DNA of 64,000 nt from Colwellia sp. 1_MG-2023 (GTDB taxonomy: Bacteria > Pseudomonadota > Gammaproteobacteria > Enterobacterales > Alteromonadaceae): positions 248,001-312,000 of the forward strand of contig NZ_JAUOPE010000003.1 in the NCBI RefSeq assembly GCF_030546755.1. The letters run 5' to 3'. Both the position numbers and the translations under genes were made by a program. The first letter of the stretch is position 1; each line of letters begins with the position of its first letter. The notes under the pieces are model-generated. The model was not told where the DNA came from. It saw only the letters and a list, made by a program, of their open reading frames with translations, and made no database searches. Positions 10,012 to 19,153 of this stretch are shown here, one piece after another.

Positions 10012-12711
10012 ATGATATTCAAATATTTATCATTTATTTGCTCACTCTTGATTACTTTGCTTATTTCTGTCAATTCGTTTGCTAACTCAGCGACAAGCAA
10101 AATGTGGCCAGGTAGCCAATATCGCGATGCTATCCCTACTTTTGAGCAAGTATTGGGGTACGAGGTTGGTGATCGTATTACAAATCACCATGATATGCTG
10201 CGTTATTTTGAAGCATTAGAAAGTGCTGAACCAGACAAAATAAAACTGTTTGAATATGGCCGAACGTGGGAAGGGCGAAAGCTAATATATGTAGCTATTG
10301 GGAGTGCTGACAATATTGCCGATCTCGAGGGCTTTGCTAATAAAATGCAGCAGTTGTCTGATCCGAGAAAAACCGATAAACAAACCGCTAAAAAATTAAT
10401 CGCTCAATTACCCGTTTCGGTTTGGCTCGGTTATGGTGTTCATGGTAATGAAATCAGTAGTACAGATGCGGCAATGATGATGGCTTATCATTTATTAGCC
10501 GCCCCAGATGAACCGACCAATCAAAAGATTTTAGCCAACACCATAGTATTTATCGATCCACTGCAAAACCCTGATGGCCGTACCCGGTTTACCAGTCGTT
10601 ATTATTCAACGGTTGGTATGGAGCACAGTGACGATCGTTTAAGTGCCGAGCACAATGAACCTTGGCCAAGTGGTCGCTCTAATCATTACCTATTTGATAT
10701 GAACAGAGACTGGTTAGCTATAACGCAACCTGAAACGGCCGGTAGAATTAAAACAATCAATCATTATCGTCCTTTAGTGGTGATTGATTTACATGAAATG
10801 GGAGGTGATCAAAGTTATTACTTTTCGCCTTCTGCTCAACCGTTTAATCCGCATATGACCAAAACGCAAATAGATAATATTGCGATTGTAGGAAGAAATA
10901 ACGGTAAACACTTTGACCGTTTAGGTTTTGACTTTTTCACCCGTGAAATTTTTGATGCTTTTTATCCAGGCTATGGTGATAGTTGGCCAACGTTTTATGG
11001 TGCGTCGGCTTCAACTTATGAAGTTTCTTCATCAAGAGGTGAGATATTTAAAAAAGCTACTGGTGAAATTTTAACGTATTTTAATACCGTGCATCGTCAT
11101 TTTGTTGCGTCTGTTTCTACCGCTGAAGCGGTCTCAGATAATCATAAAAAATTATTGAATGATTATTATCAGTATCAAGTGAACGCTATTTCGGCTGGCG
11201 AAGATAAAAAAGAGCGTGTTTATATCTTACCTAATCAGCTAAATAAAGCGGGTACTCATCGACTAGCTACATTAATGGCACAACATGATATTGATGTACA
11301 CCGAGCAAAAGAAGCCTTTAAAAGTTGCGGGAAAAAATACCAAGCAGGAACTTACTTTATCGATTCAGCCCAACCAAAAGGGCGATTTGTCACCACAACC
11401 TTCAGTAAACAAGTCGATATGGACAGTAAGTTCATCAAAGAACAAGAACGTCGCCGTAGTCGAAAACTTCATGATGAAATATACGACACAACCGGCTGGT
11501 CATTACCATTAATGTTTGATGTTGATGTAGAACATTGTAGTAAGCCGATATCAATAGCAACCGAACGAGTAAACGCTGATGATCAGCTCATCGGTGATGT
11601 CAGTAATATTGACGCCACTGTTGGTTATGTTGTTAATTGGGGAGATATGGCAGCCGGTCGTTTTTTAACGGCAGCCTTATTAAAAGGCATCGCCGTGAAA
11701 AGTGCTGATAAAGCTTTTGTTTTAGACAATAAACATCAATTTTCAGCAGGTTCGTTAATTATTGAAAAACGTGCTAATGACGAAAACTTAGCAAGTGAAA
11801 TAGCAAAAATTGCTACCCAAACTGGGGCAATTGTCACCGGAGTAAATACTAGCTGGGTTACCGAAGGACCTAGTTTTGGTAGTGATAATTCCGTCAAAAT
11901 GGTAGCGCCTAAAATAGCAATGGCGTGGGATGAACCGGTAAGTTCGCTTAGTGCAGGAAATTCAAGGTTTGTCATTGAACGACAATTTAACTACCCGGTT
12001 ACCGCTATTCGTACGCCTATGCTTAAAAGGGCTGATTTATCGCATTACCACGTGCTTATTTTACCTTCTGGCAATTATATGGATGCGCTAGGTGAAACGG
12101 GCGCAGATAATATTAAGCAATGGATAAAACGTGGTGGGGTGTTAATTACGTTTGGTCAAGCCACGAAGTTTGCCGCAGATCAAACCATTGGTTTATTGGA
12201 TGTGAAAAGGGAAAGAGCATTCAAAGATGAATCAGATGAAAAGAAACCTACCAAAGAGTCTGAAAAAGAGTCTGAAGTAGATGGACAATTATTTACCTCA
12301 AAAGAAAGCTTAATCAAGGCGAGTGAAAATATTAAGGAAAAGCCTGATTTTGTTGCGGGGGTATTAGCCAATATAGAAGTCGATCAAGAGCATTGGTTGA
12401 CTGCTGGCGTGAATCAACAGTTAGCCGCAATTGCATACGGAAATGACATTTATACCCCGATAAAGCTCGCCTCGGGCAAGAATGTCGCTTGGTTTAGTGG
12501 GCCAGAAAATGTGCTAGCGAGTGGCTATCTTTGGGAAGAAAATAAAAAGCAATTAGCGTATAAACCTTATTTGATTCACCAACCTATGGCTAAAGGTATG
12601 GTTATCAGTTTTACTCAAGAGCCTACCACAAGAGCTTATCTTGATGGTTTAAATGTTATGCTCTTAAATACTATCTTTAGATCGGCGGCACATGCGGCAC
12701 CGTTACGTTGA
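10012..12711 (+). CDS. Exported M14-family zinc carboxypeptidase-like peptidase
   Basis: An 899-residue protein with a signal peptide (hydrophobic residues 8-22, cleavage near SFANS). The M14 zinc site shows H144 and E147 in GVHGNEISS, and a later histidine in VIDLHEMGGD. The substrate-binding region includes QNPDGRTRF and DMNRDW. The C-terminal part contains a GATase/DJ-1-like stretch (HYHVLILPSGNYMDAL.. WIKRGGVLITFG), common in large M14 proteins of marine gammaproteobacteria. It most likely digests peptides in the periplasm or outside the cell. A lysine/glutamate-rich insert lies near residues 740-765. The gene stands alone with its own terminator. Confidence 0.88.
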   Translation: MIFKYLSFICSLLITLLISVNSFANSATSKMWPGSQYRDAIPTFEQVLGYEVGDRITNHHDMLRYFEALESAEPDKIKLFEYGRTWEGRKLIYVAIGSADNIADLEGFANKMQQLSDPRKTDKQTAKKLIAQLPVSVWLGYGVHGNEISSTDAAMMMAYHLLAAPDEPTNQKILANTIVFIDPLQNPDGRTRFTSRYYSTVGMEHSDDRLSAEHNEPWPSGRSNHYLFDMNRDWLAITQPETAGRIKTINHYRPLVVIDLHEMGGDQSYYFSPSAQPFNPHMTKTQIDNIAIVGRNNGKHFDRLGFDFFTREIFDAFYPGYGDSWPTFYGASASTYEVSSSRGEIFKKATGEILTYFNTVHRHFVASVSTAEAVSDNHKKLLNDYYQYQVNAISAGEDKKERVYILPNQLNKAGTHRLATLMAQHDIDVHRAKEAFKSCGKKYQAGTYFIDSAQPKGRFVTTTFSKQVDMDSKFIKEQERRRSRKLHDEIYDTTGWSLPLMFDVDVEHCSKPISIATERVNADDQLIGDVSNIDATVGYVVNWGDMAAGRFLTAALLKGIAVKSADKAFVLDNKHQFSAGSLIIEKRANDENLASEIAKIATQTGAIVTGVNTSWVTEGPSFGSDNSVKMVAPKIAMAWDEPVSSLSAGNSRFVIERQFNYPVTAIRTPMLKRADLSHYHVLILPSGNYMDALGETGADNIKQWIKRGGVLITFGQATKFAADQTIGLLDVKRERAFKDESDEKKPTKESEKESEVDGQLFTSKESLIKASENIKEKPDFVAGVLANIEVDQEHWLTAGVNQQLAAIAYGNDIYTPIKLASGKNVAWFSGPENVLASGYLWEENKKQLAYKPYLIHQPMAKGMVISFTQEPTTRAYLDGLNVMLLNTIFRSAAHAAPLR

Positions 12712-12735
12712 TAAGTAATATTTAGTTAATTAATC

Positions 12736-12755
12736 AAGCCAGCGTTTGCTGGCTT
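12736..12755 (+). terminator. Rho-independent terminator after the M14 peptidase
   Basis: A perfect 8-bp stem AAGCCAGC/GCTGGCTT with a GTTT loop and a following T-run, 25 bases after the stop. Confidence 0.88.
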
Positions 12756-12779
12756 TTTAGTACTTGAAAAGATGGCTCG

Positions 12780-13322
12780 CTAGTTGTTAGCTATTTGATA
12801 GTACGCAACATCACATTCAAATAACGGGTCAATATGACGGTAGGTTTTTAAATATGTCATACCGATGTTTTTCATCACGCCAATTGATCCTAAATTTTCC
12901 TCGTCAGCAATTGCACTAAAAGCCCGATAATTTTTATTACCCGCGAAAGCGTCTTTGATTTGTTGAGCGGCTTCACTGGCGTAGCCTTTGCCCCATGACG
13001 ATTGAAAAAATCGCCAACCGAGTTCAAGGTTGTCAAATTCAGGATTATCTGAAAAGAAATACATTGGCCTGACAAGCACCCAGCCAATATATTCATTGCT
13101 TCCTTTTAGGGAAACTTGCCATAAGCCGAAGCCTTTTTCCGCATCGCGATATGCCTGCATACGGGGAATAAATACGTCGTTAATTTTTTCTCGAGATGAT
13201 ACTTCACCGTTACTAATGTATTTCATTACTTCGGGATCTTGATCAAGCTGGAAGAGAAGTTCACCGTCGTTTTTGTCCATTAATCGGTAAGTTAATCGAG
13301 CAGAGTTTTCAATTTTAATCAT
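12780..13322 (-). CDS. GNAT family acetyltransferase, RimJ/RimL-like
   Basis: A 180-residue GNAT protein of the RimJ/RimL type, which acetylates protein N-termini or small amines. Features include ARLTYRLMDKNDGELLFQLDQDPEV at the start, LELGWRFFQSSWGKGYASEAAQ (acetyl-CoA loop WGKGYASEA), and NLGSIGVMKNIGMTY near the end. I chose the ATG at 13322 because GGGGA lies about 8 bases upstream; an in-frame TTG at 13337 overlaps that SD. The target is unknown. It is convergent with the M14 peptidase gene. Confidence 0.85.
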   Translation of the reverse strand: MIKIENSARLTYRLMDKNDGELLFQLDQDPEVMKYISNGEVSSREKINDVFIPRMQAYRDAEKGFGLWQVSLKGSNEYIGWVLVRPMYFFSDNPEFDNLELGWRFFQSSWGKGYASEAAQQIKDAFAGNKNYRAFSAIADEENLGSIGVMKNIGMTYLKTYRHIDPLFECDVAYYQIANN

Positions 13323-13402
13323 TTTAACATTCCCCAATTTACAAGACTTTATAGTCTAAAGCTTAAACCCTGTACATACACGAAATTATGCTCCAGCAAT
13401 TT

Positions 13403-13520
13403 CGACATACCGTACATCGACGTGCATGGATGCACTAATGCCTAGAAAGGCAGGATGCCTAAAAAAGGCCTGAACATCCTCGCTCCTTGCCATCCATGGC
13501 ATCACGACATACCGTTCATC
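13403..13520. repeat. Unusual intergenic element: four small hairpins between 16-base direct repeats
   Basis: The block lies between the GNAT start and the ppaC terminator and is richer in G and C than its surroundings. Two near-identical 16-mers (13403-13418 and 13505-13520; CGACATACCGTACATC, one change) bracket consecutive palindromes: GTGCAT-GG-ATGCAC (13422-13435), TGCCT-AGAA-AGGCA (13439-13452), GCCT-AAAAA-AGGC (13457-13469) and TGCCAT-CC-ATGGCA (13488-13501). There is no ORF. It resembles dispersed intergenic repeats of this bacterial group, but I do not recognise the family. Confidence 0.55.
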
Positions 13521-13530
13521 CTGAACATAA

Positions 13531-13563
13531 AAAGCTCTGTAACATTTTTTGTCACAGAGCTTT
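13531..13563 (-). terminator. Terminator of ppaC
   Basis: A 10-bp stem AAAGCTCTGT/ACAGAGCTTT with a 13-base loop, 41-73 bases beyond the ppaC stop on the minus strand. Confidence 0.75.
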
Positions 13564-13603
13564 ATCTATACTTCTTTCAAGTTAAAGAATAACGTAGGAG
13601 CGT

Positions 13604-14524
13604 TTATGCCAAAGACTCTTGTAAAGGTGGCACAACTTGCTTCTTACGTGAAAGTACCCCGTCTAACCACACTTTGCCATCTACCGTTGCTTTACCATAG
13701 GCTTTTTCGGTTAAATCGGCGTTGTCACTTACTACTAACATTTCTGAACCTTCTTTCATGATGTCAGTTAACAATAAGATAACGCTGTGACGATTACCTT
13801 CAGCTTTTAATGCCGCAATATCAGCTTCAAGATCTGCTTTCATGTCGTCAAAAATAGCTAAATCGATCACTTCAAGTTGACCGATCCCGACAAGTTTACC
13901 GTTCATGTCGAAATCTTTAAAATCACGCAATACTAAGTCACGAACTGGTGTTCCTTCAACAGCTGATTTCACTTTAAACATTTCCATGCCTAATGCTTGT
14001 GGATCTTCAATACCTGCAATTTCAGCTAACGCTTCCACACATTTAATATCGGCAGTAGTACAAGTTGGCGATTTAAAGACAACCGTGTCAGATAAAATCG
14101 CACACATCATCGCACCGGCAATGTTTTTAGGAATTTCAACGTTATGAAAGTCATACATCATTTTAATAATGGTGTTAGTACAACCCACTGGGCGAACCCA
14201 GATTTCTAACGGCGTAGAAGTTGTAATATCACCTAATTTATGATGATCAATAATACCTAAAATGGTTGCGTCATCAATATCATCAGGACCTTGGGTACGT
14301 TCTGAGTGATCAACTATATATAAGCTTTCACCGGCATAGCTCATTTTTAGTTCCGGCTGTTCAAAACCAAACTTATCCAAAATAAATAATGTTTCAGGTG
14401 AAAGTTCACCTAAACGTGCAGGTACTGTTTCTTCACCTAAGGTTGTTTTTAGGTATGAAAGGGCAATAGCTGAACAAATAGAATCTGAGTCAGGAATTTT
14501 GTGTCCGACAACATAATTAGGCAT
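13604..14524 (-). CDS. ppaC: Manganese-dependent inorganic pyrophosphatase (family II)
   Basis: A 306-residue DHH-family phosphoesterase that hydrolyses pyrophosphate to phosphate in the cytoplasm, driving biosynthetic reactions. The N-terminal metal motif is GHKIPDSDSICSA. The DHH signature is in GIIDHHKLGD, with further ligands in YIVDHSE. The C-terminal substrate motif SRKKQVVPPL is intact. The length agrees with bacterial PpaC (about 307-310). It is a single gene with a terminator downstream. Family II enzymes are typical of Vibrio and Alteromonadales. Confidence 0.96.
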   Translation of the reverse strand: MPNYVVGHKIPDSDSICSAIALSYLKTTLGEETVPARLGELSPETLFILDKFGFEQPELKMSYAGESLYIVDHSERTQGPDDIDDATILGIIDHHKLGDITTSTPLEIWVRPVGCTNTIIKMMYDFHNVEIPKNIAGAMMCAILSDTVVFKSPTCTTADIKCVEALAEIAGIEDPQALGMEMFKVKSAVEGTPVRDLVLRDFKDFDMNGKLVGIGQLEVIDLAIFDDMKADLEADIAALKAEGNRHSVILLLTDIMKEGSEMLVVSDNADLTEKAYGKATVDGKVWLDGVLSRKKQVVPPLQESLA

Positions 14525-14679
14525 GGTAAATCTCTCTTTCGTAATTTGGCGCTATTCTAGCAAAAACTCATCGAGAAGGTAAAAATTTACCCTGTGTTTT
14601 TATGCTTTTTTCGTTTAATTTATAAACTGCTTATTCCTGATACGAAACTTCACGAGGTAATTAAGCTCAGTAAACCCAT

Positions 14680-15696
14680 TTAATAATTTAACTTAGTGGT
14701 TTTCCCCCAAAATACCCGATAAGAAAAAATGGTGTAAGCAATGATAGTCGGTAACACAATAACGGCACCAACAAAGATAAACATCAATGAATTACGGGCA
14801 CTTGCCGCTTCCCAAATCGTTATTTTTTGCCACACGATATAAGGATAAAAACTATAGGCTAAGCCAATAAAACATAAAATAAAGATTAACGTGGCACAGA
14901 AAAAAGGATACCAACAACCGACATCATTTTTCATCGGCACTTTCGTTAAGTACAAATGTACGGTGCCAAATAAACAAGCAAATAGCACGGTAATGGGCAC
15001 CATGATTAATATTTGTGGGAAGGTTAACCATTTATCCATTATCGCTTGGTTAAAAGTTAGGTTAGTGACACATACCGCGAAAATACCAATGGCCATTAAT
15101 AGATTACATTTTTTTGCCCACGCCGCGGCTTTGATTTGCAACTCACCCTCGGTGCGCATAACTAACCAAGCGGCGCCGATAAAACAATAACCGGCTGTGA
15201 CACAAATACTGGCGAGCATCGAGAAACTATAGCCAAAAAGCGTATCTTCAAAACCGGTAACATAACGCCCCAACATATATCCTTGGCTTAACGTGGCGAG
15301 TAATGACCCAGCTTTGAAAGTGAAGTCCCATTTGGTCTTATTTTTACTCGGTGCTTTAGTTCTAAAGTCAAAAGAAATACCGCGTAAAATCAAGCCAACT
15401 AACATAAGTGATGTGGGTAAATATAACGTTTGTAAAATAATGGAGTGGGCACTGGGAAACGCAATTAATAACAGTCCTATCGCCATAACTAACCAAGTTT
15501 CATTTGCGTCCCAAAACGGCCCGATAGAATATATCATGGTATCGCGTTGTGTCTGATAATTATGCTCGTTGGTATCAAGGGGTAACAACACACCAACACC
15601 TAAATCGTAACCGTCTAAAATGGCATACACTAAAAAAGAGAGCGCCATTAGGCCCAGAAATACCGCAGGTAACCAATCATTTTCTGGCATTATCAT
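14680..15696 (-). CDS. cydB: Cytochrome bd-type quinol oxidase subunit II
   Basis: A 338-residue integral membrane protein with about 8-9 helices. The N-terminus (WLPAVFLGLMALSFLVYAILDGYDLGVG) carries the family DGYDLGVG motif, and IGPFWDANETWLV is the typical early loop. Subunit II supports the haem-bearing subunit I in reducing O2 to water with quinol. It overlaps cydA by four bases (ATGA), so translation is probably coupled. No CydX- or DUF2474-like small gene follows in the 155 bases before ppaC. Confidence 0.94.
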   Translation of the reverse strand: MIMPENDWLPAVFLGLMALSFLVYAILDGYDLGVGVLLPLDTNEHNYQTQRDTMIYSIGPFWDANETWLVMAIGLLLIAFPSAHSIILQTLYLPTSLMLVGLILRGISFDFRTKAPSKNKTKWDFTFKAGSLLATLSQGYMLGRYVTGFEDTLFGYSFSMLASICVTAGYCFIGAAWLVMRTEGELQIKAAAWAKKCNLLMAIGIFAVCVTNLTFNQAIMDKWLTFPQILIMVPITVLFACLFGTVHLYLTKVPMKNDVGCWYPFFCATLIFILCFIGLAYSFYPYIVWQKITIWEAASARNSLMFIFVGAVIVLPTIIAYTIFSYRVFWGKTTKLNY

Positions 15697-17102
15697 AAGG
15701 CACTCCCTGTTGAAGCGTTATTGGGATCTTCGAGTAGTTTTTCGTTTTGCATATCTGACAGTGTTAACTCTTTTTGTTCTAAATTAATCGCTCTATGCGC
15801 CATAACAAATAAGGTGCTGATATAGGCAAAAAGCACAAAAGCATACACGATGGCGTATATGGTTAAGGTGATCATAATATTTTCGGGTGGCGTATCGGTT
15901 ACTGCATCACGGGTTCTTAGTAATCCGCTCACCAGATAAGGTTGTCGACCAATTTCAGTGACATACCAACCGGCAATCGTGGCAACCCAACCTGAAAAGG
16001 TCATTACTATGGTGCTTTTTAATAACCAAGTAGGGAATTGCTTTTTATAGATAAAAAAGTAACAACCTAGCCACGAAGCAAGTAGCATTAATAGTCCAAC
16101 AGCAATCATAATACGAAAGCTGAAAAATACCGGTGCAACAGGTGGATGCTCTCCTATAAACTCATTTAAACCTTTAACCTCGCCATTAATATCATGAGTT
16201 AAAATCAAACTCGCTAAATTAGGTATGGCAATTTCAACATGATTTTCACGAGCTTTTTCATCTGGAATGGCAAATAGCAATAGAGGTAAGCCTTTTTCTG
16301 TTTGCCAAGCTCCTTCCATTGCCGCTATTTTTGCTGGTTGATGTTTTAGGGTATTTAAACCGTGTAAATCACCAACAAAAATTTGAATGGGAATGGTGAT
16401 CGCCGCCACGGCCATGGCAAATTTAAGGGCGACTTTCGCCGAAGATTTATTATCTCCTTGATAAATACGATAGGCAGAAATTCCAGCAACAAAAAAGGCC
16501 GCCGTTAGTCCTGAAGCGAGTAACATATGTGTGACACGATAAGGCATAGAAGGGTTAAATATTACCTCCGTCCAGCTTGTGACATAAGCAACGCCATCGA
16601 TCATTTCATAGCCCTGAGGTGTTTGCATCCAGGAATCGAGTGCGATAATCCAAAAGGCTGACATCGTTGTACCAATGGCAACTAATAAAGTCGCAATGGT
16701 ATGAACGCGAGCCGAAACTCGCTCACTGCCAAATAGCATAATGGATAAAAAAGAAGCTTCTAAAAAGAAGGCCGTTAATACCTCATAACCCAGGAGAGGG
16801 CCGGCAACATTGCCAACCGTTTCCATATAACCAGGCCAATTTGTGCCAAATTGAAACGACATCGCGATACCGGTAACCACACCAATAGCAAAGGTAAGTG
16901 CAAAAATACGCACCCAAAATCGATAAATACGTTGCCATGTTTCATCTTGTGTTTGGTTAAAGCGCACTTTGAAAAATAACAACATCCAACAAAGGGCGAT
17001 GTTGATAGTGGGAAAAAGAATATGAAAACTAATGTTCAATGCAAACTGAATGCGAGACAGCATAAAGCTTAGTTCATTTGGATCCGCAGCAATATCTAGC
17101 AT
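15693..17102 (-). CDS. cydA: Cytochrome bd-type (CioA-like) quinol oxidase subunit I
   Basis: A 469-residue haem-bearing subunit. The short Q-loop length, compared with about 520 in E. coli CydA, points to the CioA or cyanide-insensitive subclass. Haem ligands are H27 (ISFHILFPT), the histidine in YRVTHMLLAS and the methionine of SFRIM. The two helix glutamates are in GYEVLTAFFLEASF. The Q-loop K and E are in AKIAAMEGAW. The usual GRQPW motif reads GRQPY here. It sits between gbsR and cydB in one operon, probably induced at low oxygen given the FNR-like site upstream. Confidence 0.94.
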   Translation of the reverse strand: MLDIAADPNELSFMLSRIQFALNISFHILFPTINIALCWMLLFFKVRFNQTQDETWQRIYRFWVRIFALTFAIGVVTGIAMSFQFGTNWPGYMETVGNVAGPLLGYEVLTAFFLEASFLSIMLFGSERVSARVHTIATLLVAIGTTMSAFWIIALDSWMQTPQGYEMIDGVAYVTSWTEVIFNPSMPYRVTHMLLASGLTAAFFVAGISAYRIYQGDNKSSAKVALKFAMAVAAITIPIQIFVGDLHGLNTLKHQPAKIAAMEGAWQTEKGLPLLLFAIPDEKARENHVEIAIPNLASLILTHDINGEVKGLNEFIGEHPPVAPVFFSFRIMIAVGLLMLLASWLGCYFFIYKKQFPTWLLKSTIVMTFSGWVATIAGWYVTEIGRQPYLVSGLLRTRDAVTDTPPENIMITLTIYAIVYAFVLFAYISTLFVMAHRAINLEQKELTLSDMQNEKLLEDPNNASTGSAL

Positions 17103-17117
17103 GACGGTACAACTCCG

Positions 17118-17660
17118 TTATTTACTTAAAAATCTGTCTTTGGCATCTAAAATTTTACCTACTCCTGAACCTAGCTTAAGTAGCGTAGATAATTTATCAG
17201 AAGACATGTTTTGCAATTCTGTGCTCCAAATCGTGACCATTTCCATTAAGTCATGCATGTCTTGCACACGTTGTTGGGTGTATTTATCTGCTTCATTGGC
17301 AGGGTCTTGTAAAAGTGCATCTCTGAAGGTTGATAGTGTTGGGTCTAGTTCACGCTTTCTTCGTTCAATAATCAAGGTGCGGGCAATTTCCCAAATATCT
17401 TTAGGTGCTGAAAAATATTCTTTGCGATCACCCGGAATATGTTGAAGCTTAATTAAATTCCAAGACTTTAATTCTTTAATCCCCATGCTGACATTAGAGC
17501 GAGAAATTAAAAGCGCATCGCTAATTTGATCGGCATTGAGTGGTTGCTCAGTTAATACAATAAGGGCGTACATTTGACCTAAAGTACGATTTAAGCCCCA
17601 GCGAGAACCCATTTCACCAAAATGGGAAATAAGTGATTGTTGCATTGGTGTGATGATCAT
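17118..17660 (-). CDS. GbsR/MarR-family transcriptional regulator
   Basis: A 180-residue winged-helix protein. The HTH region is LNADQISDALLISRSNVSMGIKELKSWNLIKL and the wing GDRKEYFSAPKDIWEI, matching the GbsR branch of MarR proteins. The remainder is helical and probably dimerises. It lies 15 bases upstream of cydA in the same direction, an arrangement seen with CioAB-type oxidases, so it probably controls its own operon. A perfect 9-bp inverted repeat at 17696-17719, just before the gene, is a good candidate for its operator. Confidence 0.87.
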   Translation of the reverse strand: MIITPMQQSLISHFGEMGSRWGLNRTLGQMYALIVLTEQPLNADQISDALLISRSNVSMGIKELKSWNLIKLQHIPGDRKEYFSAPKDIWEIARTLIIERRKRELDPTLSTFRDALLQDPANEADKYTQQRVQDMHDLMEMVTIWSTELQNMSSDKLSTLLKLGSGVGKILDAKDRFLSK

Positions 17661-17695
17661 AGCTATCTCCCAAAAATAAGTTTTAGTTATTTTTG

Positions 17696-17719
17696 AATTT
17701 TCAGTAATTTCTGAAAATT
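17696..17719. promoter_or_regulatory. Palindromic operator candidate for gbsR-cydAB
   Basis: A perfect inverted repeat AATTTTCAG-N6-CTGAAAATT, 36-59 bases upstream of the gbsR start. Its size and symmetry suit a MarR-type dimer. A second, weaker inverted repeat (AAAAATAA/TTATTTTT) lies at 17672-17694. Confidence 0.5.
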
Positions 17720-17730
17720 GTAAACCTTTA

Positions 17731-17744
17731 TTGATTTATGTCAA
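17731..17744. promoter_or_regulatory. FNR/EtrA-like box upstream of gbsR-cydAB
   Basis: TTGATTTATGTCAA differs at one position from the FNR consensus TTGAT-N4-ATCAA. It is centred 77 bases upstream of the gbsR start, a reasonable position for oxygen-responsive activation of a high-affinity oxidase. Confidence 0.55.
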
Positions 17745-17847
17745 TTAATAAAAAGTTTTTTATGAGAAAATGTGTGTTTTGATTGGCACCTTAAGCACGA
17801 TTTTTCATGATGCTATTAGGTTTTTTGAAGGTTATATTATAATAAAA

Positions 17848-17884
17848 CCTGCCTGCACAATTAGTAATACAGTGTGCAGACAGG
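17848..17884 (-). terminator. Terminator of fbp
   Basis: A 12-bp stem with one C-A mismatch (17848-17859 with 17873-17884), 23 bases after the fbp stop. On the minus strand it is followed by TTTTATTATAATA. Confidence 0.7.
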
Positions 17885-17906
17885 CTGAACTTGATTGAAT
17901 AATAAT

Positions 17907-18875
17907 TTATTGGTAATAAGCTAAGCAGGCTTCTACTTCATTCTTAGAGCCCATGATCACTTCTACACGTTGATGAATACTGTCAGGTTCAATATCCATA
18001 ATACGTTCCTTAGAAGTCATGGCTAAACCACCCGCTTGTTCAATAAGGTAACTCATTGGATTGGCTTCATACATTAAACGTAATTTATAAGGCTGCTCTG
18101 GATTTTTGCTATCAGCAGGATAAGTAAAAATGCCACCACGTTGTAAAACACGATGAATATCACCCACCATAGCGGCAATCCAGCGCATGTTAAAGTTTTT
18201 ACCGCGCGGACCGGTATCACCTGCCAATAAATCGTTAATATAGTTTTGCATAGGCGCTTGCCAAAAGCGTTGATTTGACATATTCACGGCAAATTCTTTA
18301 GTGTCTTGAGGAACTTGTACATTGCGTTCAACTAACAAGAAACCACCATGGGTTCTATCTAACACGTAAAAGTGCGTGCCTTTACCTGTGGTCATCACTA
18401 ACATGGTTGATGGGCCGTATAATACATAACCTGCGCAAACTTGTTTGTGACCGGCTTGTTTAAATTGCGCTGGATCATCAGCAGCCATGCCTGGTATTGC
18501 TTCGTGAATCGAGAAAATAGTACCGATCAATGAATTAATATCAATATTTGAACTACCATCAAGTGGGTCAAACGAAACTAAAAATTTGCCATTTTCATCA
18601 CCGGCAACGGAATCATCTTCTTCTTCAGACGAAATCGCTTTAACAAAGCCTGATTCTAATAAAATGTCTTTAATTAATTCATTGGCGACAACGTCGAGTT
18701 TCTTTTGCACTTCACCTTGAATATTTTCATCTAAGGTTGAACCTAATAATCCGCCTAAGTGCGCTTGACTTACACGAAAGGAAATTTCTTTTGTTGCCGC
18801 TAATATGGTTTTTATTAGGGAAATTAAATCTAATGAGACATTATCTTCACGTAAAGCTGGGGCAAGTCGTTGCAT
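17907..18875 (-). CDS. fbp: Class I fructose-1,6-bisphosphatase
   Basis: A 322-residue gluconeogenic enzyme that hydrolyses fructose 1,6-bisphosphate to fructose 6-phosphate. The metal and catalytic motif FDPLDGSSN is present, preceded by the acidic stretch SSEEEDD. The substrate region shows [27 protein letters not shown] with the conserved ending. The length is close to E. coli Fbp (332). The start at 18875 ([11 protein letters not shown]) fits the family. It is monocistronic. An inverted repeat, TTTACTC-N6-GAGTAAA, lies 23 bases upstream and might be an operator. Confidence 0.96.
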   Translation of the reverse strand: MQRLAPALREDNVSLDLISLIKTILAATKEISFRVSQAHLGGLLGSTLDENIQGEVQKKLDVVANELIKDILLESGFVKAISSEEEDDSVAGDENGKFLVSFDPLDGSSNIDINSLIGTIFSIHEAIPGMAADDPAQFKQAGHKQVCAGYVLYGPSTMLVMTTGKGTHFYVLDRTHGGFLLVERNVQVPQDTKEFAVNMSNQRFWQAPMQNYINDLLAGDTGPRGKNFNMRWIAAMVGDIHRVLQRGGIFTYPADSKNPEQPYKLRLMYEANPMSYLIEQAGGLAMTSKERIMDIEPDSIHQRVEVIMGSKNEVEACLAYYQ

Positions 18876-18897
18876 TGTTTTACCTAATTTTAAGATT

Positions 18898-18917
18898 TTT
18901 ACTCGTTATTGAGTAAA
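18898..18917. promoter_or_regulatory. Inverted repeat upstream of fbp
   Basis: A perfect 7-bp inverted repeat TTTACTC/GAGTAAA with a 6-base spacer, 23-42 bases upstream of the fbp ATG. No known regulator motif is recognised. Confidence 0.3.
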
Positions 18918-19153
18918 TTGTATATTATATTTATTTGGCTTTATTGAACCTTAGCTGTTCAAATAAAGCGGGTGCGTTAAATCGTCAGGTGTGAAAATTC
19001 TATTTCTCTTGAATAGCATATAACTGAAAATTAACTATTTTCATTTTGACGTTCATCTTAATTATAACAATAAATTGCCGGTTAATCAGTAGCCATTTTC
19101 TCTATTTACCGGTGAAAAATTTCTCTGTATCGCGCAATAGACAAGGAAAATAT

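Noticed and set aside
17050-17445. 131-codon ORF opposite the gbsR gene
   Set aside because: It is antisense to the GbsR and CydA coding regions and has no family resemblance.
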